In this document: in pieces, positions 43,331-55,384 of the stretch
How the letters are laid out: every line of letters starts with the position of its first letter
Numbering within the stretch: position 1 is the stretch's first letter
Source of the DNA: Capronia americana
Taxonomy: Eukaryota > Ascomycota > Eurotiomycetes > Chaetothyriales > Herpotrichiellaceae
DNA length: 64,000 bases
Direction: 5' to 3'
NCBI GenBank assembly: GCA_016110215.1
Contig: JADWQD010000008.1
Coordinates: 558,001-622,000, forward strand
Position numbers and translations under genes: made by a program
Notes under the pieces: generated by a model
The model's database searches: none
What the model saw: only the letters and a program-made list of their open reading frames with translations
What the model was told of the DNA's origin: nothing

Positions 43331-45616
43331 TCACCTCCTCTTGCAATTCTCGCCGCCACACTGACTGCTCGGTCTCCCGCAATTATAACAGAACTGCATC
43401 CCACACCGGCACGACATGTGCAGACACCCAGACTCACGCTCGACCAGATTCCGACAACGCGGACACTGCGTCCACTTCTTCCTGCCTGCCAGACGGAGCA
43501 GCGCCAACCCGGCCACGTCCTGCTCGCACACCACCCCGGGGTGGACCCCCGCCTTGCACAGCCGACACGTCACGCCCGCGCAGCGCTCGCAAACCGCGAT
43601 GTCGCCCTGGTACTGCCGCGGGGGGATGAACGCCGCACAGGCCCTGGCGGAGCAGTATGTCGGGTTCGGCGTCGCGAGCTCCTCCACCGTCGAGGCATAC
43701 CGCGCTGCGACGTGGCCGGGGAGCCATGGCGCAATGGCCCGAGCGTCGACCTGCATCTTGCAGCATTGGAAGGCTTTCTTGTCCGCGACGGCCGTCTGGA
43801 TGGCCCGATGCAAGCAATCCCGGCAGTAGCGGTGCGGGCATGATGACAGTCTGCACAGCTGGTCTTTGGGCAGGGATTCGCCGCATACACTGCACTCCGC
43901 TTCCATGGCAAGGCGGGCGAGTCGTTCGGATTCATGCCTTTGAAGCTCCGCTTGGCGGCGGTGTGCTTCTCTGTGGTGTAGCCTGTCGAACTCTCGCCGT
44001 GCTTGCTTTTCGGGGCGTCGAGCTTCTTCCTGGGCCGCGCAAGCGGCGGCATCGTTGGGCCGCAGTTCTGTTTCCCATGTTTGCTGGAGATTGATGGTTG
44101 TGTTCAGGCTCGCGGAAGCTCCATCCCTGTTCGCTGGGTAGAGGAACGGGTGTGTCGGCGTCGGCTGTTGGACATGCAGTGGAAATGTGTTTCTCGGGGT
44201 ATTCGAGGAAGAGGCAGTGTTCATGGATAGGGTTGGGGGCGGGGGTGGAGGCCATCCGTGACTGGGGGAACCGGGTCCTAAAGCGGTTGAGTTCGACGCA
44301 GCACCTGATGGCGCACTGAATAATGGAATGCGAGCCGGCGGAGGAGGAGGAGACTTTTTGGGTTGCCGGAAGAGGTCGGGCCTTTGCCTTTGCGAAGCCG
44401 AATGCTGCTGCTGTTGTGAGCTCGAGTTTGCAGCCACATCATCGTGACTTACCACGGGGTATTGAGTTTCTCTGTATGGCGGCTGATAGCGTTGCCAGCT
44501 CTGGCCGGTTCCTCGTCTGCCGTCCCTCTCAGCCAGTCGCCGAGCCAGGTTCCGGTCCTCTTCGAAGCGACGATTGTCTTCCGCTTGCATCTGCTCCTGC
44601 ATCTGTCTCATCTCCTTCAGCACCACCGCATTGTCTTTGACGACTTCCTGCTTGGCACTCCGCTGCGCCATCTCTTGCTCCCGTCGAAGCAGTTGATCTG
44701 CACGACTCCAAGCATCATGCAGGCTCCGGAATTGAGTCAACGTGGCGCCCATGTCCTGCATGGCGTGGAGCCGTCGTCTGTCGGCGTGCCAACGCGCTTG
44801 CTGGGCTTGGCGAAAGCGTGCGTGATCCTGGGGTACGTCGCCCGCAAGCTCCATGGCTTTCCGGCGGTCGTGTTCAAAATGGTGGTCGTGTCCATCCGGG
44901 GACACAAAAATGGCCTGGGTTGATACATCCAACTCGGCAGACGGAGCATCAGACAGAGGCGGTAGATCGTCACGGCCTCCACCCTGTCTGCCGTACTGCG
45001 CGATCCCGTCCAGAGCACTATCTACGGTTTCGACCGCAACTCGTGGACCCGAAGCCAAGCCAGAAGCTTTATCCCTCGCCGTCCTAGATGGTCCGGGACT
45101 GTTTGGCTGATCGGGTACGACCCACTGGCCCGTAAATGGGTTGATATATGGTTCATGATCTTGGGCTTTATACTCCTTAATAAAGGTATATGCCTTGGAG
45201 GGAGACAGTGCAACTGGCCGTGTCTGAGGCAGAGCGACATCGTTGGTCTTCGAATCAGCCTTACTGCGCTTGTTGTGATACGACTCAATCGACGCATCTG
45301 ACGATTTGATCTGGCTCCGGACCCTCTGCTCATCGTCGTGGTCCCTTTCGGTGGCAACGCCATTTCCATGCTGTGGCAGGGTGGAAATGACATGGTTGTA
45401 TTGGGCTTCGATGTTCTGCCGCTTCAGTGCTAGTGCATCACATGGGATCTGTCTTTCTGTCCGCATGGCCATTCTGGGGATCGAGACCGTGGATTGTCCA
45501 AATGAGGGAGCTTTGCAATCTCGATCTTCATCGGCTCGGAGCTGCCATCGAGAGTAGTTTCTGCTACGATGGTTGTCGGACATATCCCGGTCCGCTCGAG
45601 GCAGTGATGGAGTCAT
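43331..45616 (-). CDS. RBR-type E3 ubiquitin ligase
   Basis: A single exon of 761 residues from the ATG at 45616; the ATG at 45583 has a better -3 base and may be used instead. The first 570 residues are low-complexity with a predicted coiled coil rich in Gln, Arg and Glu (roughly 270-400) and a Pro-rich tract. From about residue 575 to the end lie RING1 (CSVCGE...CPHRYCRDC), an IBR segment (CSARACAAFIPP...CERCAGVTCRLC) and RING2 (CPRCRNLVERESGCLHMSCRCGMQFCYNCG in pattern). The Cys in ESGC-LHM occupies the place of the parkin catalytic cysteine, so it should form a thioester with ubiquitin before transfer. Fungal paralogues of this layout are numerous and mostly uncharacterised; targets unknown. 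Confidence 0.92.
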   Translation of the reverse strand: MTPSLPRADRDMSDNHRSRNYSRWQLRADEDRDCKAPSFGQSTVSIPRMAMRTERQIPCDALALKRQNIEAQYNHVISTLPQHGNGVATERDHDDEQRVRSQIKSSDASIESYHNKRSKADSKTNDVALPQTRPVALSPSKAYTFIKEYKAQDHEPYINPFTGQWVVPDQPNSPGPSRTARDKASGLASGPRVAVETVDSALDGIAQYGRQGGGRDDLPPLSDAPSAELDVSTQAIFVSPDGHDHHFEHDRRKAMELAGDVPQDHARFRQAQQARWHADRRRLHAMQDMGATLTQFRSLHDAWSRADQLLRREQEMAQRSAKQEVVKDNAVVLKEMRQMQEQMQAEDNRRFEEDRNLARRLAERDGRRGTGQSWQRYQPPYRETQYPVVSHDDVAANSSSQQQQHSASQRQRPDLFRQPKKSPPPPPARIPLFSAPSGAASNSTALGPGSPSHGWPPPPPPTLSMNTASSSNTPRNTFPLHVQQPTPTHPFLYPANRDGASASLNTTINLQQTWETELRPNDAAACAAQEEARRPEKQARREFDRLHHREAHRRQAELQRHESERLARLAMEAECSVCGESLPKDQLCRLSSCPHRYCRDCLHRAIQTAVADKKAFQCCKMQVDARAIAPWLPGHVAARYASTVEELATPNPTYCSARACAAFIPPRQYQGDIAVCERCAGVTCRLCKAGVHPGVVCEQDVAGLALLRLAGRKKWTQCPRCRNLVERESGCLHMSCRCGMQFCYNCGRPSSQCGGENCKRR

Positions 45617-47935
45617 CAGGCTGACCAGATTGGGCAGATGCAACAAAGTTGGCTGCAGCTTGATTTTGACTTTGAAGCATATCATTCGAAGGATCAAGCG
45701 TACGGTTTGAAAGCCCTCACGGCTCTTGCACAACAGCGTGTCTCTCGTGGACTTTATCGAAAAGCTTGCTTGCACGGTCCTGAGCTAGGCTTCCTCGTGT
45801 GTTATTTCAGGCAGTGCTTGATGCCCTGAGGCACTGACTCACTGAGGGGCTAAGGTAGGCGGCAGCGGTTCGTAAGGCTGGTGCTGCTCCACGTGCAATT
45901 GCAGGTAGCTTCCACATTGGTGATTTGGTTGACTTCGCTGCCCAGTGGCCTGCGCCGAGGAGACCACCCCGTCTTGAAAAGAGGTGGCTTGCTGGAATCT
46001 GCCCTCGCCACCATGGCAAGGCGTAGACAGTGCGTTGGGCAACACCACATTCGGGCAAGCAAGCCATACTGACTTGAGATGCGAAAGGCGAAAGGCAGCC
46101 ACTCACGTTCTGTAAAGCTGTGTCGAATCGTTGCCCCTTCCAGCCTAGTGGTTGCCTGGTACGCAAGCTTCGCTGGATACCAGTCGTGGGTGGGCGAATC
46201 GGAGTGCCATCTTCACCAGGACAGCGGAATACTCACGAGCGAGCACCAGGAGGCTCGAATAGGATATCGAGCGGGCTGGATCTGTCGAGCCGACCCGTCT
46301 AAGGTCAATATTGTGGGAACACAGAGCGCTTATAGGATGCAACCAGGAATCCTGCGTTTTTTACCGCGAATAGGTTGGCCGCAGCCTAGATAGCGGGCGT
46401 GGTGTCGACGTGGTGGGACGCAAAATTTAGTGGAGGTGAATTCCCTGGAAGGAAAGTCTAAGTACAGGCGAGATCCCCATACGCCTTGTTGTGATCTGGA
46501 AAAGGCAGGCCCGATTTGGGTCTCTCTTTTGCGGGGACCAGGCCACGGACAACGAATTTGGTAAGTTCTCTGCGCCCACGAGCCTAGTAGCTTGCTTAGG
46601 GAGTGGGTTAGGACTCTCTGCAAAAGCAGGTTACAATGGCGAGCTGCACATGTGAACTCTTTGTCGTGGCAGCTGTATCCGGGAGTGGTAGCACGGGTGC
46701 GCCCCATCATATGGGCGTCGATGCCGGTAGACATTGTTCTCAGCCTTTCAAGCGCCTTCCTTTCCAAGGCATCCTTGCTATATCGGTTGGGCCTGGTGAA
46801 CTTCAGCCTCTTGCACTTCATCCCTCCTGAAGGATTGTGACACATGGAACAACGCGTAGGTCTGTCAATTAAGGTAATGGCAGGTGCCGAAATTGTGCAG
46901 GATCATGAAAGCCACCTCACAGGCTGAGGCCGAGCAGAGACAATGCCCACGTGCTGTAGTTGTGTATCTAGTCCACTCCATGCTGAGCTTTTCGACTAAT
47001 GCTCCGCTTCTAGGGAAGTGGTCAGCCACTACAAGTACAACTGCATGAATTGATGTATTGGGGGCAGCAGTGATGTTGCGGTTCTGCCTCGTGGTGGTGA
47101 TGCCACACTTGAGATGCTTCGGAGAGTCGCTGCAACTGGAAGTCGTTCCTCGCTGCTGACCAATGCGTTCGTGATGTCCGTCGGCTTCTAGAACAAGGGT
47201 GGGTGCTTTGTGATGCTGGCCATGCGGATTGTCGAGTATGCGTGATCTGGGAGATTCCCTAGAAAAGCTCAACGGTCGGGCTGAGTCGGAGTGGATTCGT
47301 ACAGCCTTTGGTTCTCTGTAGATGCCATTGCGGCCGGCCACATTGAGGACAATGTTGCGCAGGATGCTATGCGAACAGCATAATGCGACTCGTGATCGAA
47401 ATTCTAACATGCCATTCCGGACAAGTCATCGGCAAACGGGTCTCCTAGAGTTCGCAACAAGGACAGCTAACTTTCGAGAGAAAGAATCCAGAAGAAGAAT
47501 TAAAGTTGAAGATCATCAGGCTCCGGAGACATGGCGCCTCTTAGCATCGGGTCTTCATCAGTCCCTGGTGGTCGGTGGCAGTGTGCTCCTCGTCTGTGAT
47601 CTCCGAATCTTTGAAATATTTGAGGCGCCCACACGGATCAAAGAGCTAGGCTCCAGCTGTCTGGTGATGATATACCGCAGGACCTCCAGGTGCATATACA
47701 TGGCGTACGTGGCCACGGGCGGGCTGACGTCGGATGAATTGATTGACGGTCATTATTTCGAGGGCTGGGTTGGGTGGTGGTTATGTAGGTGGATGGGTGG
47801 ATTGAGTCGGTGATTGACAAACAGAATTCCTGCCGACCTGGATCACAGCCACGTGACTGGACTACGTCATTGGGAGATTGTGAGTGGCCACGTCCCGTCA
47901 CTAGCGCAGCTTACGTGTCTTGGCGCTCTCGCGAC
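45617..47935. other. Intergenic region of 2.3 kb
   Basis: Minus-strand frames of 171 codons (46330-46845) and 181 codons (46865-47410) exist but show no domain, signal or plausible splicing. No gene called. Confidence 0.45.
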
Positions 47936-48250
47936 TCATCTGCGCGCAAAGATGGGCTCCCTCTCGATGATGTTGATTCCGGGATAGTATCCTCGGTCTC
48001 TGTCGAAACGGCCTCCGCGCGGACCCAGAAACACTGGTTCGGGTCGGGTCGGGAATGAGCTGAACGTCGTGATCTCTTCCCAGGGCAACCCGGTTGGTAG
48101 ATGCCGCGATGGTGTGCGTCGTCTAGGTCCGGGCTCGAAATAGTCGTCGTCGCTGCTGCAGGGTGTACACCACATGATGAACAGGAGGACGAGGACGCAT
48201 CCCACCACCGTTACTGGTACCCAGACCTTGGCACTGTCGTCGTCGCCCAT
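47936..48250 (-). CDS. Small single-pass membrane protein, hypothetical
   Basis: 104 residues from the ATG at 48250. After eleven mostly acidic residues comes one strong hydrophobic helix (about 12-29, VTVVGCVLVLLFIMWCTP), then a hydrophilic tail rich in Arg, Pro and Gly ending in EREPIFARR. The frame extends upstream by 69 codons but that part is Ser/Pro-rich and unlikely to be translated. No family recognised. Small tail or signal-anchored proteins of this kind are easily missed by gene finders, but without conservation data the call is uncertain. Confidence 0.5.
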   Translation of the reverse strand: MGDDDSAKVWVPVTVVGCVLVLLFIMWCTPCSSDDDYFEPGPRRRTPSRHLPTGLPWEEITTFSSFPTRPEPVFLGPRGGRFDRDRGYYPGINIIEREPIFARR

Positions 48251-49347
48251 TGTGCAGATCAACTGGTGTTTGGTGCTGGCTGTCTGTGGGTTGAGGCTGG
48301 CGGGAGACGCTCTATCGGCCCGGTAAGGCGTTCTGAATCTCTGTAGAATCGCTCGTATGGAAGATGAAGATGGAGGAAGACAGCTCGTTGGAAGCGGCTG
48401 GTGAGCTTTATGCTTTATGCTTTTCTCCCTTTCCTCAGCAAACGAAGCGGGCATCAAAGCAGCATCATCTGTTTGTCCGCATCAAACGACTTCTTCTAGT
48501 CGAGATTGTTTGCATCGTTCCCCGCTGCCTCGAAGATCTCCCCGGAGAGCAGGGGGGTTTCTTAGAGTTAGCAAAGACACAAAAGCTAAGAATATCCTAG
48601 GGTGGTGCAAGTCTATGCCGACAGGACAGTCGACACATGGAAAGGGCCCGGCCTGGTAGAGCATCGGCGTGGTCTTTGTCACGCTCTGCGATGCCGCTGC
48701 GCACTACATCGAAAGGAACGGATCTCCAGCCGCAGTGCTTCTTCAGCGACGGCAGCATACTATGCAGATGTGTTTGTTCGTGCCTGGCATCCATCGACGT
48801 TTCTCTGGGGGTCTCGTCTCCATGAAAGAATGAGTCTCAACGGGTTCGAACAATGGTCTTACTCGGACCGTCAATGCAAGAGCCGCGTGGACGGCTTCAC
48901 ACGGCACTTGTGGATTCTGGCTTACGGATGGGACTTCGGCAGCTCATTAAGGGCAATATATGCATTACGAAAGACCGCACATGACTTCGTGTCACCGGTG
49001 TTCCTATCTGCCTCACAGACACACCGTCGTGGTAATAAAGCCTGAGATCAGGTTGTGACTCCGTCCTCTCAGTCTTCCAACCCCGATCCAAAAACAGACG
49101 AGTTGACCATGTGGACAAAAGGATCAAGAACTCCGGCTCATGATGGCTCCCCAATGGAGGTTTCCTTCCGCCATTTGATCCATGTCCAAACGCCACCAAG
49201 CCGAACTGAAACCCTCCAATTCCATGCTCCTGTGCCATTCTCTGCCCGGGGACGAGCTCTCCAACACAAGCCTGAACTCCACAAGTACAAAACAAGAAGC
49301 CTAGAACCACAACTCAAGAGAACTTTTCGTGTCACGTTCATCCTCAA
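48251..49347. other. Intergenic spacer
   Basis: Between two minus-strand genes. A 147-codon plus frame at 48602-49045 has no recognisable content. Confidence 0.45.
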
Positions 49348-52300
49348 TCACCGCCAAACAGCCTTACCCATGGGCATCAGGCTCCCTCTTGGTCCAGTCT
49401 GCGACTGGCCTTGGTTGATGCTCGGCAATCTTACGCCTCCTGCCGTCGCTCGTTCACCGTTCCCACTAGGCGTCCCTCTGACGTCAATGCCACTCATGGT
49501 AGTCCTCCTTATTGGGTTTGCAGACGCACTTAGCCCTCTTCCATGACCCATGATACCTTGGACGCGAGGGCTGAGCACACCCACCTTCCATTCCCGGTCA
49601 TTCTCCTTCAGCAGTCCACTCTCGCTCTTGCCGCCGTGGACCATCCTCCTAACATGGCCGGCCGCAAACATAGCCTCTGAAGGCGGAGAACCCGTGAGTC
49701 CGGCTGTTGCGGCTGTAGGCGATCGACGGCGCTGGGTCCGTGAACCGTGGACACCTGAGCGACGCAGAGAAGATGACCGTCTGACTGCGTCGCGGATCAC
49801 AAGAGCCTCCTCTTTATTCGCCCCAGCCGCATGATTCTCAATGTCGGAGTTGGTGCCAGAGGATATGTTGCCTGCATCAACAGAGGAGTCGAATGTGCCA
49901 GTGGCCTTATTTTGAGCGAGCATTGAACGGCGGTTGGAGGCTTTCTCTGCATCGAGTTCTCTCAATGGGGACGACTCGCTATCGGAGGATGACAACGGTG
50001 TCATCTTGGGAGGAAATAGGGTCGAGGACAATGGTGAGCCGTCATATTTCTTGGACAGAAAGCCTGCCTGGAAGCGACCGCCTTTGTTTACCACGTTGAG
50101 GGTAGCTTCGGGCGGAGGAGGAATCGGAGATGAGTCAGGCGATTGCGTCGCGAGAGCTGAGAAGGACGATGTGAGGTCTGACACCTGAGGAAGAGTGATT
50201 TCCGAAGTCGACTCGTCCGGTGTAGGAAACTTCTGGGGTGTCTTCTCAAACTCGGCAAGTGTCCCGTCCTCAGTATCGTCTCGCCACCTTACTGCTCGTT
50301 TGGCATTCTTCACGGGGTTTTTCCGCTTCTTGGGGGTGAAGGACACCTGGATACCTTTCTTTGCGCTCCCTAGCAACCCTCGACGGCGAGGGGAAGGTCT
50401 AGCGGGAGAAAGCGTGAGATGAGGTGCCGCCGCGACAGCGGCAGCAGGCCTGGCACGCATTGGGCTTCCTTCCAAGAGGGAGGTGTTCACGTGCTGCTTC
50501 CGTCTCTTCGGTGTACCGGACTTGGAAGGAGCAAATGCTTCGACAGGAGCGAGGCTGCCGTCGGGCTTGACGACATAGGATGCTGCGCTCGAGGCTGAGG
50601 CCATCATCTTCCCAAGTATTTGTGTTGCGGATTCGACCGCGTCCTCGACACTCATGCTGTTCAACCTCTCTATGGCAGAAATGGTTTCGAAATGTGCCTG
50701 CAGCAGAATCTGAATGGTGCCTGCGTCTCCGTTCTTATCTTGCTCAGCCAGAGCTGCAAATGCTTCTCTTTCGGCATTCGACTTGAGCAATTCAACCTCA
50801 CGTCTCAGCGTCTCAGCGTCGACCATATCGCCCGTATCGACTTCGCTGAGTTGTTTCAAGCTATGCTCTAACGCAGTGTTTATAGACCGGTCCCAGCTAC
50901 TTTTGGACACCTTTTGGTGGCAATGATGTCGACCGCTCTCGAGCTCGATCATGATCCCATGGGCGGTCTTCTTCACAGCCTGCATGTTCGGCATTGCTTC
51001 TTCGTTGTCGAGATTGTCACAGACGGCATCGAATGCGGTAATCCAAGAGTTCAGCATAGCGATACGTCGCCCGAGTTGTTTGAGCTTGATCATGTTGCTG
51101 ATGCGTTCTTGTCTCTCTGTTGCAGAGTTGTCGTACGCTGCTCTGATCCTCTGGATTCCCTCGCGAGCAATGTTCTCCTTTTTCTCATTCTGCTTCTTGA
51201 ACTTGGTGAAGGCAAACGTCTCAGCCTCCTTCAGTTGGGCCTTCAGCTCGTTGATCTGTGCCATTTGTTCGTCAATCTTGACCAGGTAATCCTTGACATG
51301 ACGATTGATGTTGTACACGTTCCGGGTAACTTTTGTCCGGATGTTCTTTGCTCGATTCGCGTATCTGAGGGTATTCTGTGTCTCGTCGAAGTGTGCGCTG
51401 GAAGGGCTGACGCAGACGATCATCACTGTCTTGCAGTTGCCGCCTAGAGAGAATTTCAGGAGGCGAGTAAGCTTCGAGTTACGATATGGAACGTGGTTGC
51501 GTTTACGTGGATCGCAAAGTGCATTGATGCAGCTGCCAAGTGCCAGGAGAGATTTGTTGATGTTGGCGCCCTCCAGCAGCCGTTCACCTCGGTTTTTGGT
51601 GGCACTTGCTCGTTCACTGCCTGCAAGGTCGATTATGCTCAAGGTGGCCATGGTGTGAGGTTCGTCGACCCCGGCATTTCGGTCTTTCTGTGCGACATTG
51701 ATCTGGAGGACTGCGTGCGATCGAGAGGAAGTGGCGTTGGCTTCGGTGGGTGACATCGTCCGCATCTCGTTTCCTCGCACGATCATGTCCATGACTTCTT
51801 CAACACTCTGTGGGTGGTGGCTGGAGAGACCGGCGACCGAAACCGCTTGATTGGAATCTTCTCTTAACATCAGTCCACCTTTGTTGATCCCCGGGACAAG
51901 CAAGTCGCGGATCGTTTCGTTGTAGATCTCCAGGTACGACAACGATATCTCTGTAACCTTCTCGGCCGACAAGTCCTGCACTCTTTCGAACAATTCCTTC
52001 ATGGCCGAGAAAATCACGCCTGGCTCCTGAGCTGTGCCGGTGATTGTATGTGTCTTTCCACAACCGGTGGCCCCATAGGCGAAGACTGTAGCATTGTATC
52101 CATTCAATACGCTGTCCAGCAGCGGCTTTGTTGTGGCCTCGTAGACTTCGCCTTGGGATGCGTTCTCGTCGAATATACGGTCGAAACCGAAGGTCTGATC
52201 TTTGACACGCTTACCCGAGGGGACAACGGACCGGGAGAACTTCTGAACAGGATTATCTTCAGGTGGATCGAAGACTCTATGCGGAGGTCAGTCGTCGCAA

Positions 52301-52524
52301 AAAGCAGTTGGGTTCTCTATTGCGTACAAGCACTTGTCGTCAACAACCTTGATGACCGAACGAAGGCCTTTCTGGGACAGTTTTGGCGTCGGGGCAGCAG
52401 CCAGGGAGCCATCACCGAGGAATATTGTTGTGTCGTCGCATTTCGTAAGTTGAGCAGCTTCTCTGATTGTGAATGGCCTCACCCGCACGGTTACTGAAAT
52501 CGAGGAGGCGCCGTCGGAGGTCAT
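49348..52524 (-). CDS. KIP3: Kinesin-8 motor (Kip3/Klp5-6 type)
   Basis: Exon 1 52524-52328 and exon 2 52276-49348, with a 51-bp intron (GTACGC...CATAG), encode 1,041 residues. The motor domain is N-terminal (about 10-400): P-loop GATGCGKT at 134-141, switch I NATSSRSH at 246-253, switch II DLAGSE at 282-287, then VPYRNSKLTRLLKFSLGGN. The family-8 signature KVVDDKCLVFDPPEDNP spans the exon junction. A neck and short coiled coils follow (YLVKIDEQMAQINELKAQLKEAE), then a disordered basic/Ser-rich tail with KR clusters, likely for microtubule and nuclear binding. Kinesin-8 motors walk to microtubule plus ends and promote depolymerisation, setting spindle length and nuclear position. Confidence 0.95.
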
Positions 52525-53338
52525 GTTGTGGTGAAGTTGCTAGAGGTATAGGATCATGGACTGGCAGAAATCATGAGATGATCTAGCAGATAAGGAAATG
52601 AGGGCATAAGAGTCGCAGAGACCGGACTGCGCGTCTAATACAGTTGTCGATGCGAGGCCGTGGCTGTTGAGTTGAAGGTGGTGTGGAGAGCGAGTGACGG
52701 AAAGCACAAATGTTGCAACTTCTCCCGTTCTGCTCTAGTAGGCTTGGCGCTGCTGTTGTCCGAGCAACCAGCATCCGTCGCCCACGCACCTTCAACTTCA
52801 CCACGCCGCCACCTTAGTTGCTCCTTCAGTTTCACTTCACTTTCAATCAAACGAGAAGTGTAGCTACTACCATCATCGCTTTGCTACCCCGGGCTTCCTC
52901 GAGAACAGCCTCGCCCATCTGCGCGCTTTGCTTCTGGTTTGTGCACTCTCATCGTTACCACAGTACAGGACTACTGGTACTGAATACGGCCCTCATTGAA
53001 TCGAGGTCTTGATCACAAGGCGTCCATGTCGCCGCTAATGGTGTTTCACTCTGTGTTCCTCCACACATCAGCTGCGAGTTCGGATGTCAAGGTAGACTTG
53101 GACGCAAATGAGCGGCTACTCGCGGCCCAAGGCCTCTCTATCTCCAAGGCGGGGATGCCCGCTGACGTATTGCTCCCGATCGCGTGTCCCTCGTCTATCC
53201 TATCTATCTGTCCACCAGAGCCATTTTGAGCTGAAGATATATGGATGAACTTTGACATGAGTATACTGTTCTTCATCAGTTCTTTGTGCTTTGACAGCCC
53301 CTACTGCCCTGCCTCCTTGCTCCTCCATAACGACCAAG
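52525..53338. other. Divergent intergenic region
   Basis: Promoters of kinesin-8 (minus) and proline dehydrogenase (plus). No other feature seen. Confidence 0.55.
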
Positions 53339-54871
53339 ATGGACCGCTGTTTGCATACTAGGCTGGTATCCCAAGTACATCCGAGGCAACATCTTCGTGC
53401 GCAATTCTTTCGCGCACTTTCCCTGTCCCCATGGCACGATAAGTGTCCTTCGTCGCGACATGCCCATTCCAATCCCAGGACACTCGGACCAAGAAGCCAG
53501 CATCGCGAAGCCCATACGCGGCGGTCAATAACATCCACAGCTGTCGATGTTGAAACGCCTGATACTCAAGCATCAGAGATGCCCGCGTCCAGGCCGTTAG
53601 CATGCCTTCCTCTTTCCTCTCTCCTCCGATCGTACATCATCACTTCGATATCCTCAGTACCGCTCCTTTTGCGACCCTCATTAGCCGCCATGACCTTTCT
53701 TGCTCATACCACATCCCCCCTTCTCAACCCGGACCGGAACCCTCTCCTCCACTTCCTCCTCAAACGAACATTCTATGCCCAGTTCTGTGCTGGAGAGACG
53801 CCGCCGGAGGTGCGCAGAACCATCGCCGACCTCAAAGATATCGGCTTCAAAGGTGTAATTCTGGGTCACGCCAAAGAAGTGGTCCTTAGCAAGGAAGAGG
53901 CGGAAAGTCTTGATGCGCAACCGGCTGCCCTGGACCAAGCTGAGGTGGATGCTGGAGACGTCGCTACTTGGAGGCAGAACACCATCAGTACGGTCGAACT
54001 CACAGAGAGAGGCGACTTCGTAGCCCTCAAGTTCAGTGGGGCAGGGCCTCAAGCATTGCGGCGCCTCAAAGCCACCGTCGCGTGCTCACCCGAATTTGAA
54101 GATGCCGTCCATGATATCTGCAAGCGTGCTGCGCAAAAAGGCGTTGGGCTCCTCTTTGATGCTGAACAGGCGTCGTTGCAAGAAGGGATCGACAACTGGA
54201 CCATGTACTTCGCGAAAAGATACAACAAAGAGAAGGCGGTGGTATATGGCACATATCAGGCATACGCAAAACGAACCCCGTCAAACCTTGCAAGTCACCT
54301 TGAGTTGGCTCGAAGGGAAGGGTTTGTCCTGGGAGTCAAGCTCGTCCGAGGGGCGTACATGGGCAGTGATCCACGAGAGCTGTTCTGGGGAACCATCGAC
54401 GAGACCCACAAGTGCTACAACAACATTGCCAGGGCCATCATGCAGAAGCAATACCAAGGCATTCTCCAGCCTGTCGACGGGGCCTCTAGCGAATTCCCTC
54501 AAGTGAGTCTCGTCCTTGCAACCCACAACGCCGAGTCGGTCAGACTTGCCAAAGAGCTCCGGGACGAGCAAGCGCGCAATGGTGAAGAGCGAATCGAGTT
54601 GGCTTATGGTCAGTTGATGGGGATGGCAGACAACGTTAGCTGTGAGGTGGTTCAGACAGCCAGGACCCGTCTAGAGTCACACAGCAGCAACACTAACGTG
54701 GAGATCCCAAAGGCATATAAGTATCTGGTTTGGGGTAAGATGGGGGAATGCATGAAATATCTTCTTCGACGAGCACATGAGAATAAAGATGCTGTGACCA
54801 GGACGGTTGAGGCAAGGCGGGCGTTGGGTCGGGAGTTGGGCATCAGGGCATCTTTCTGGCGTTCGGCTTGA
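53339..54871 (+). CDS. PUT1: Mitochondrial proline dehydrogenase
   Basis: A single exon of 510 residues from the ATG at 53339; the frame upstream lacks another ATG. The first roughly 75 residues are rich in Arg, His and Ser with few acids, a mitochondrial targeting sequence. The catalytic FAD-binding barrel shows VVYGTYQAYAKR, LGVKLVRGAYM, SLVLATHNAESV, ELAYGQLMGMADNVS and the substrate-binding helix YLLRRAHEN. The enzyme oxidises L-proline to pyrroline-5-carboxylate at the inner mitochondrial membrane, passing electrons to ubiquinone, the first step of proline use. In filamentous fungi the gene often lies in the prn cluster with P5C dehydrogenase and permease; none of these is adjacent here. 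Confidence 0.94.
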   Translation: MDRCLHTRLVSQVHPRQHLRAQFFRALSLSPWHDKCPSSRHAHSNPRTLGPRSQHREAHTRRSITSTAVDVETPDTQASEMPASRPLACLPLSSLLRSYIITSISSVPLLLRPSLAAMTFLAHTTSPLLNPDRNPLLHFLLKRTFYAQFCAGETPPEVRRTIADLKDIGFKGVILGHAKEVVLSKEEAESLDAQPAALDQAEVDAGDVATWRQNTISTVELTERGDFVALKFSGAGPQALRRLKATVACSPEFEDAVHDICKRAAQKGVGLLFDAEQASLQEGIDNWTMYFAKRYNKEKAVVYGTYQAYAKRTPSNLASHLELARREGFVLGVKLVRGAYMGSDPRELFWGTIDETHKCYNNIARAIMQKQYQGILQPVDGASSEFPQVSLVLATHNAESVRLAKELRDEQARNGEERIELAYGQLMGMADNVSCEVVQTARTRLESHSSNTNVEIPKAYKYLVWGKMGECMKYLLRRAHENKDAVTRTVEARRALGRELGIRASFWRSA

Positions 54872-55384
54872 CTGGAGCGAAATGCTACGATTGGATGCGG
54901 GAGTGAAAGAACCACCAGGGGACATCAGATGCCTTGTGGGTGCATGCTTTGGGAGCTTTACTACGTTGCCCCATCTGCAGGTTGCTCTTATCGATGCTGC
55001 GTGGTGTGCATGATCTCTGGCGTCCTTGGATAAAGCAAGAGGTGTTTGACCGGGCATAAAAATGTGAGAAATTCCCACCTGGACCGGGAGAGCAAACACT
55101 GTATCTTTCTCAGAGCTAGGAACCCAGTCCCTCGATCTTGCCGTCTGAGAAAGTTGTCATTTGCACCTTCGGGTAGCTGCTGCTGCCTGCGAGATTTGTC
55201 CCAAACAACCCGTGCTGCTGTTTCGGTCTTGTGGCGGGAACGTTCCTTCACTTCCTTTGTTCCCAGACACAGATTCCCGGGGCGAAAGTGAAGGCCCAGC
55301 GAAGGCTGACTGACTGGGACGTTTCATTCTCTCTATTCGATCTTTTCTGCCAGACCCTCCTGTTTCCAACCGCTGTTCGGCGCC
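54872..55384. other. Intergenic spacer
   Basis: Between two plus-strand genes. No feature recognised. Confidence 0.55.

Noticed and set aside
45617..47935. Minus-strand frames of 171 and 181 codons
   Set aside because: Composition is random-like and no splice model links them; probably chance open frames.
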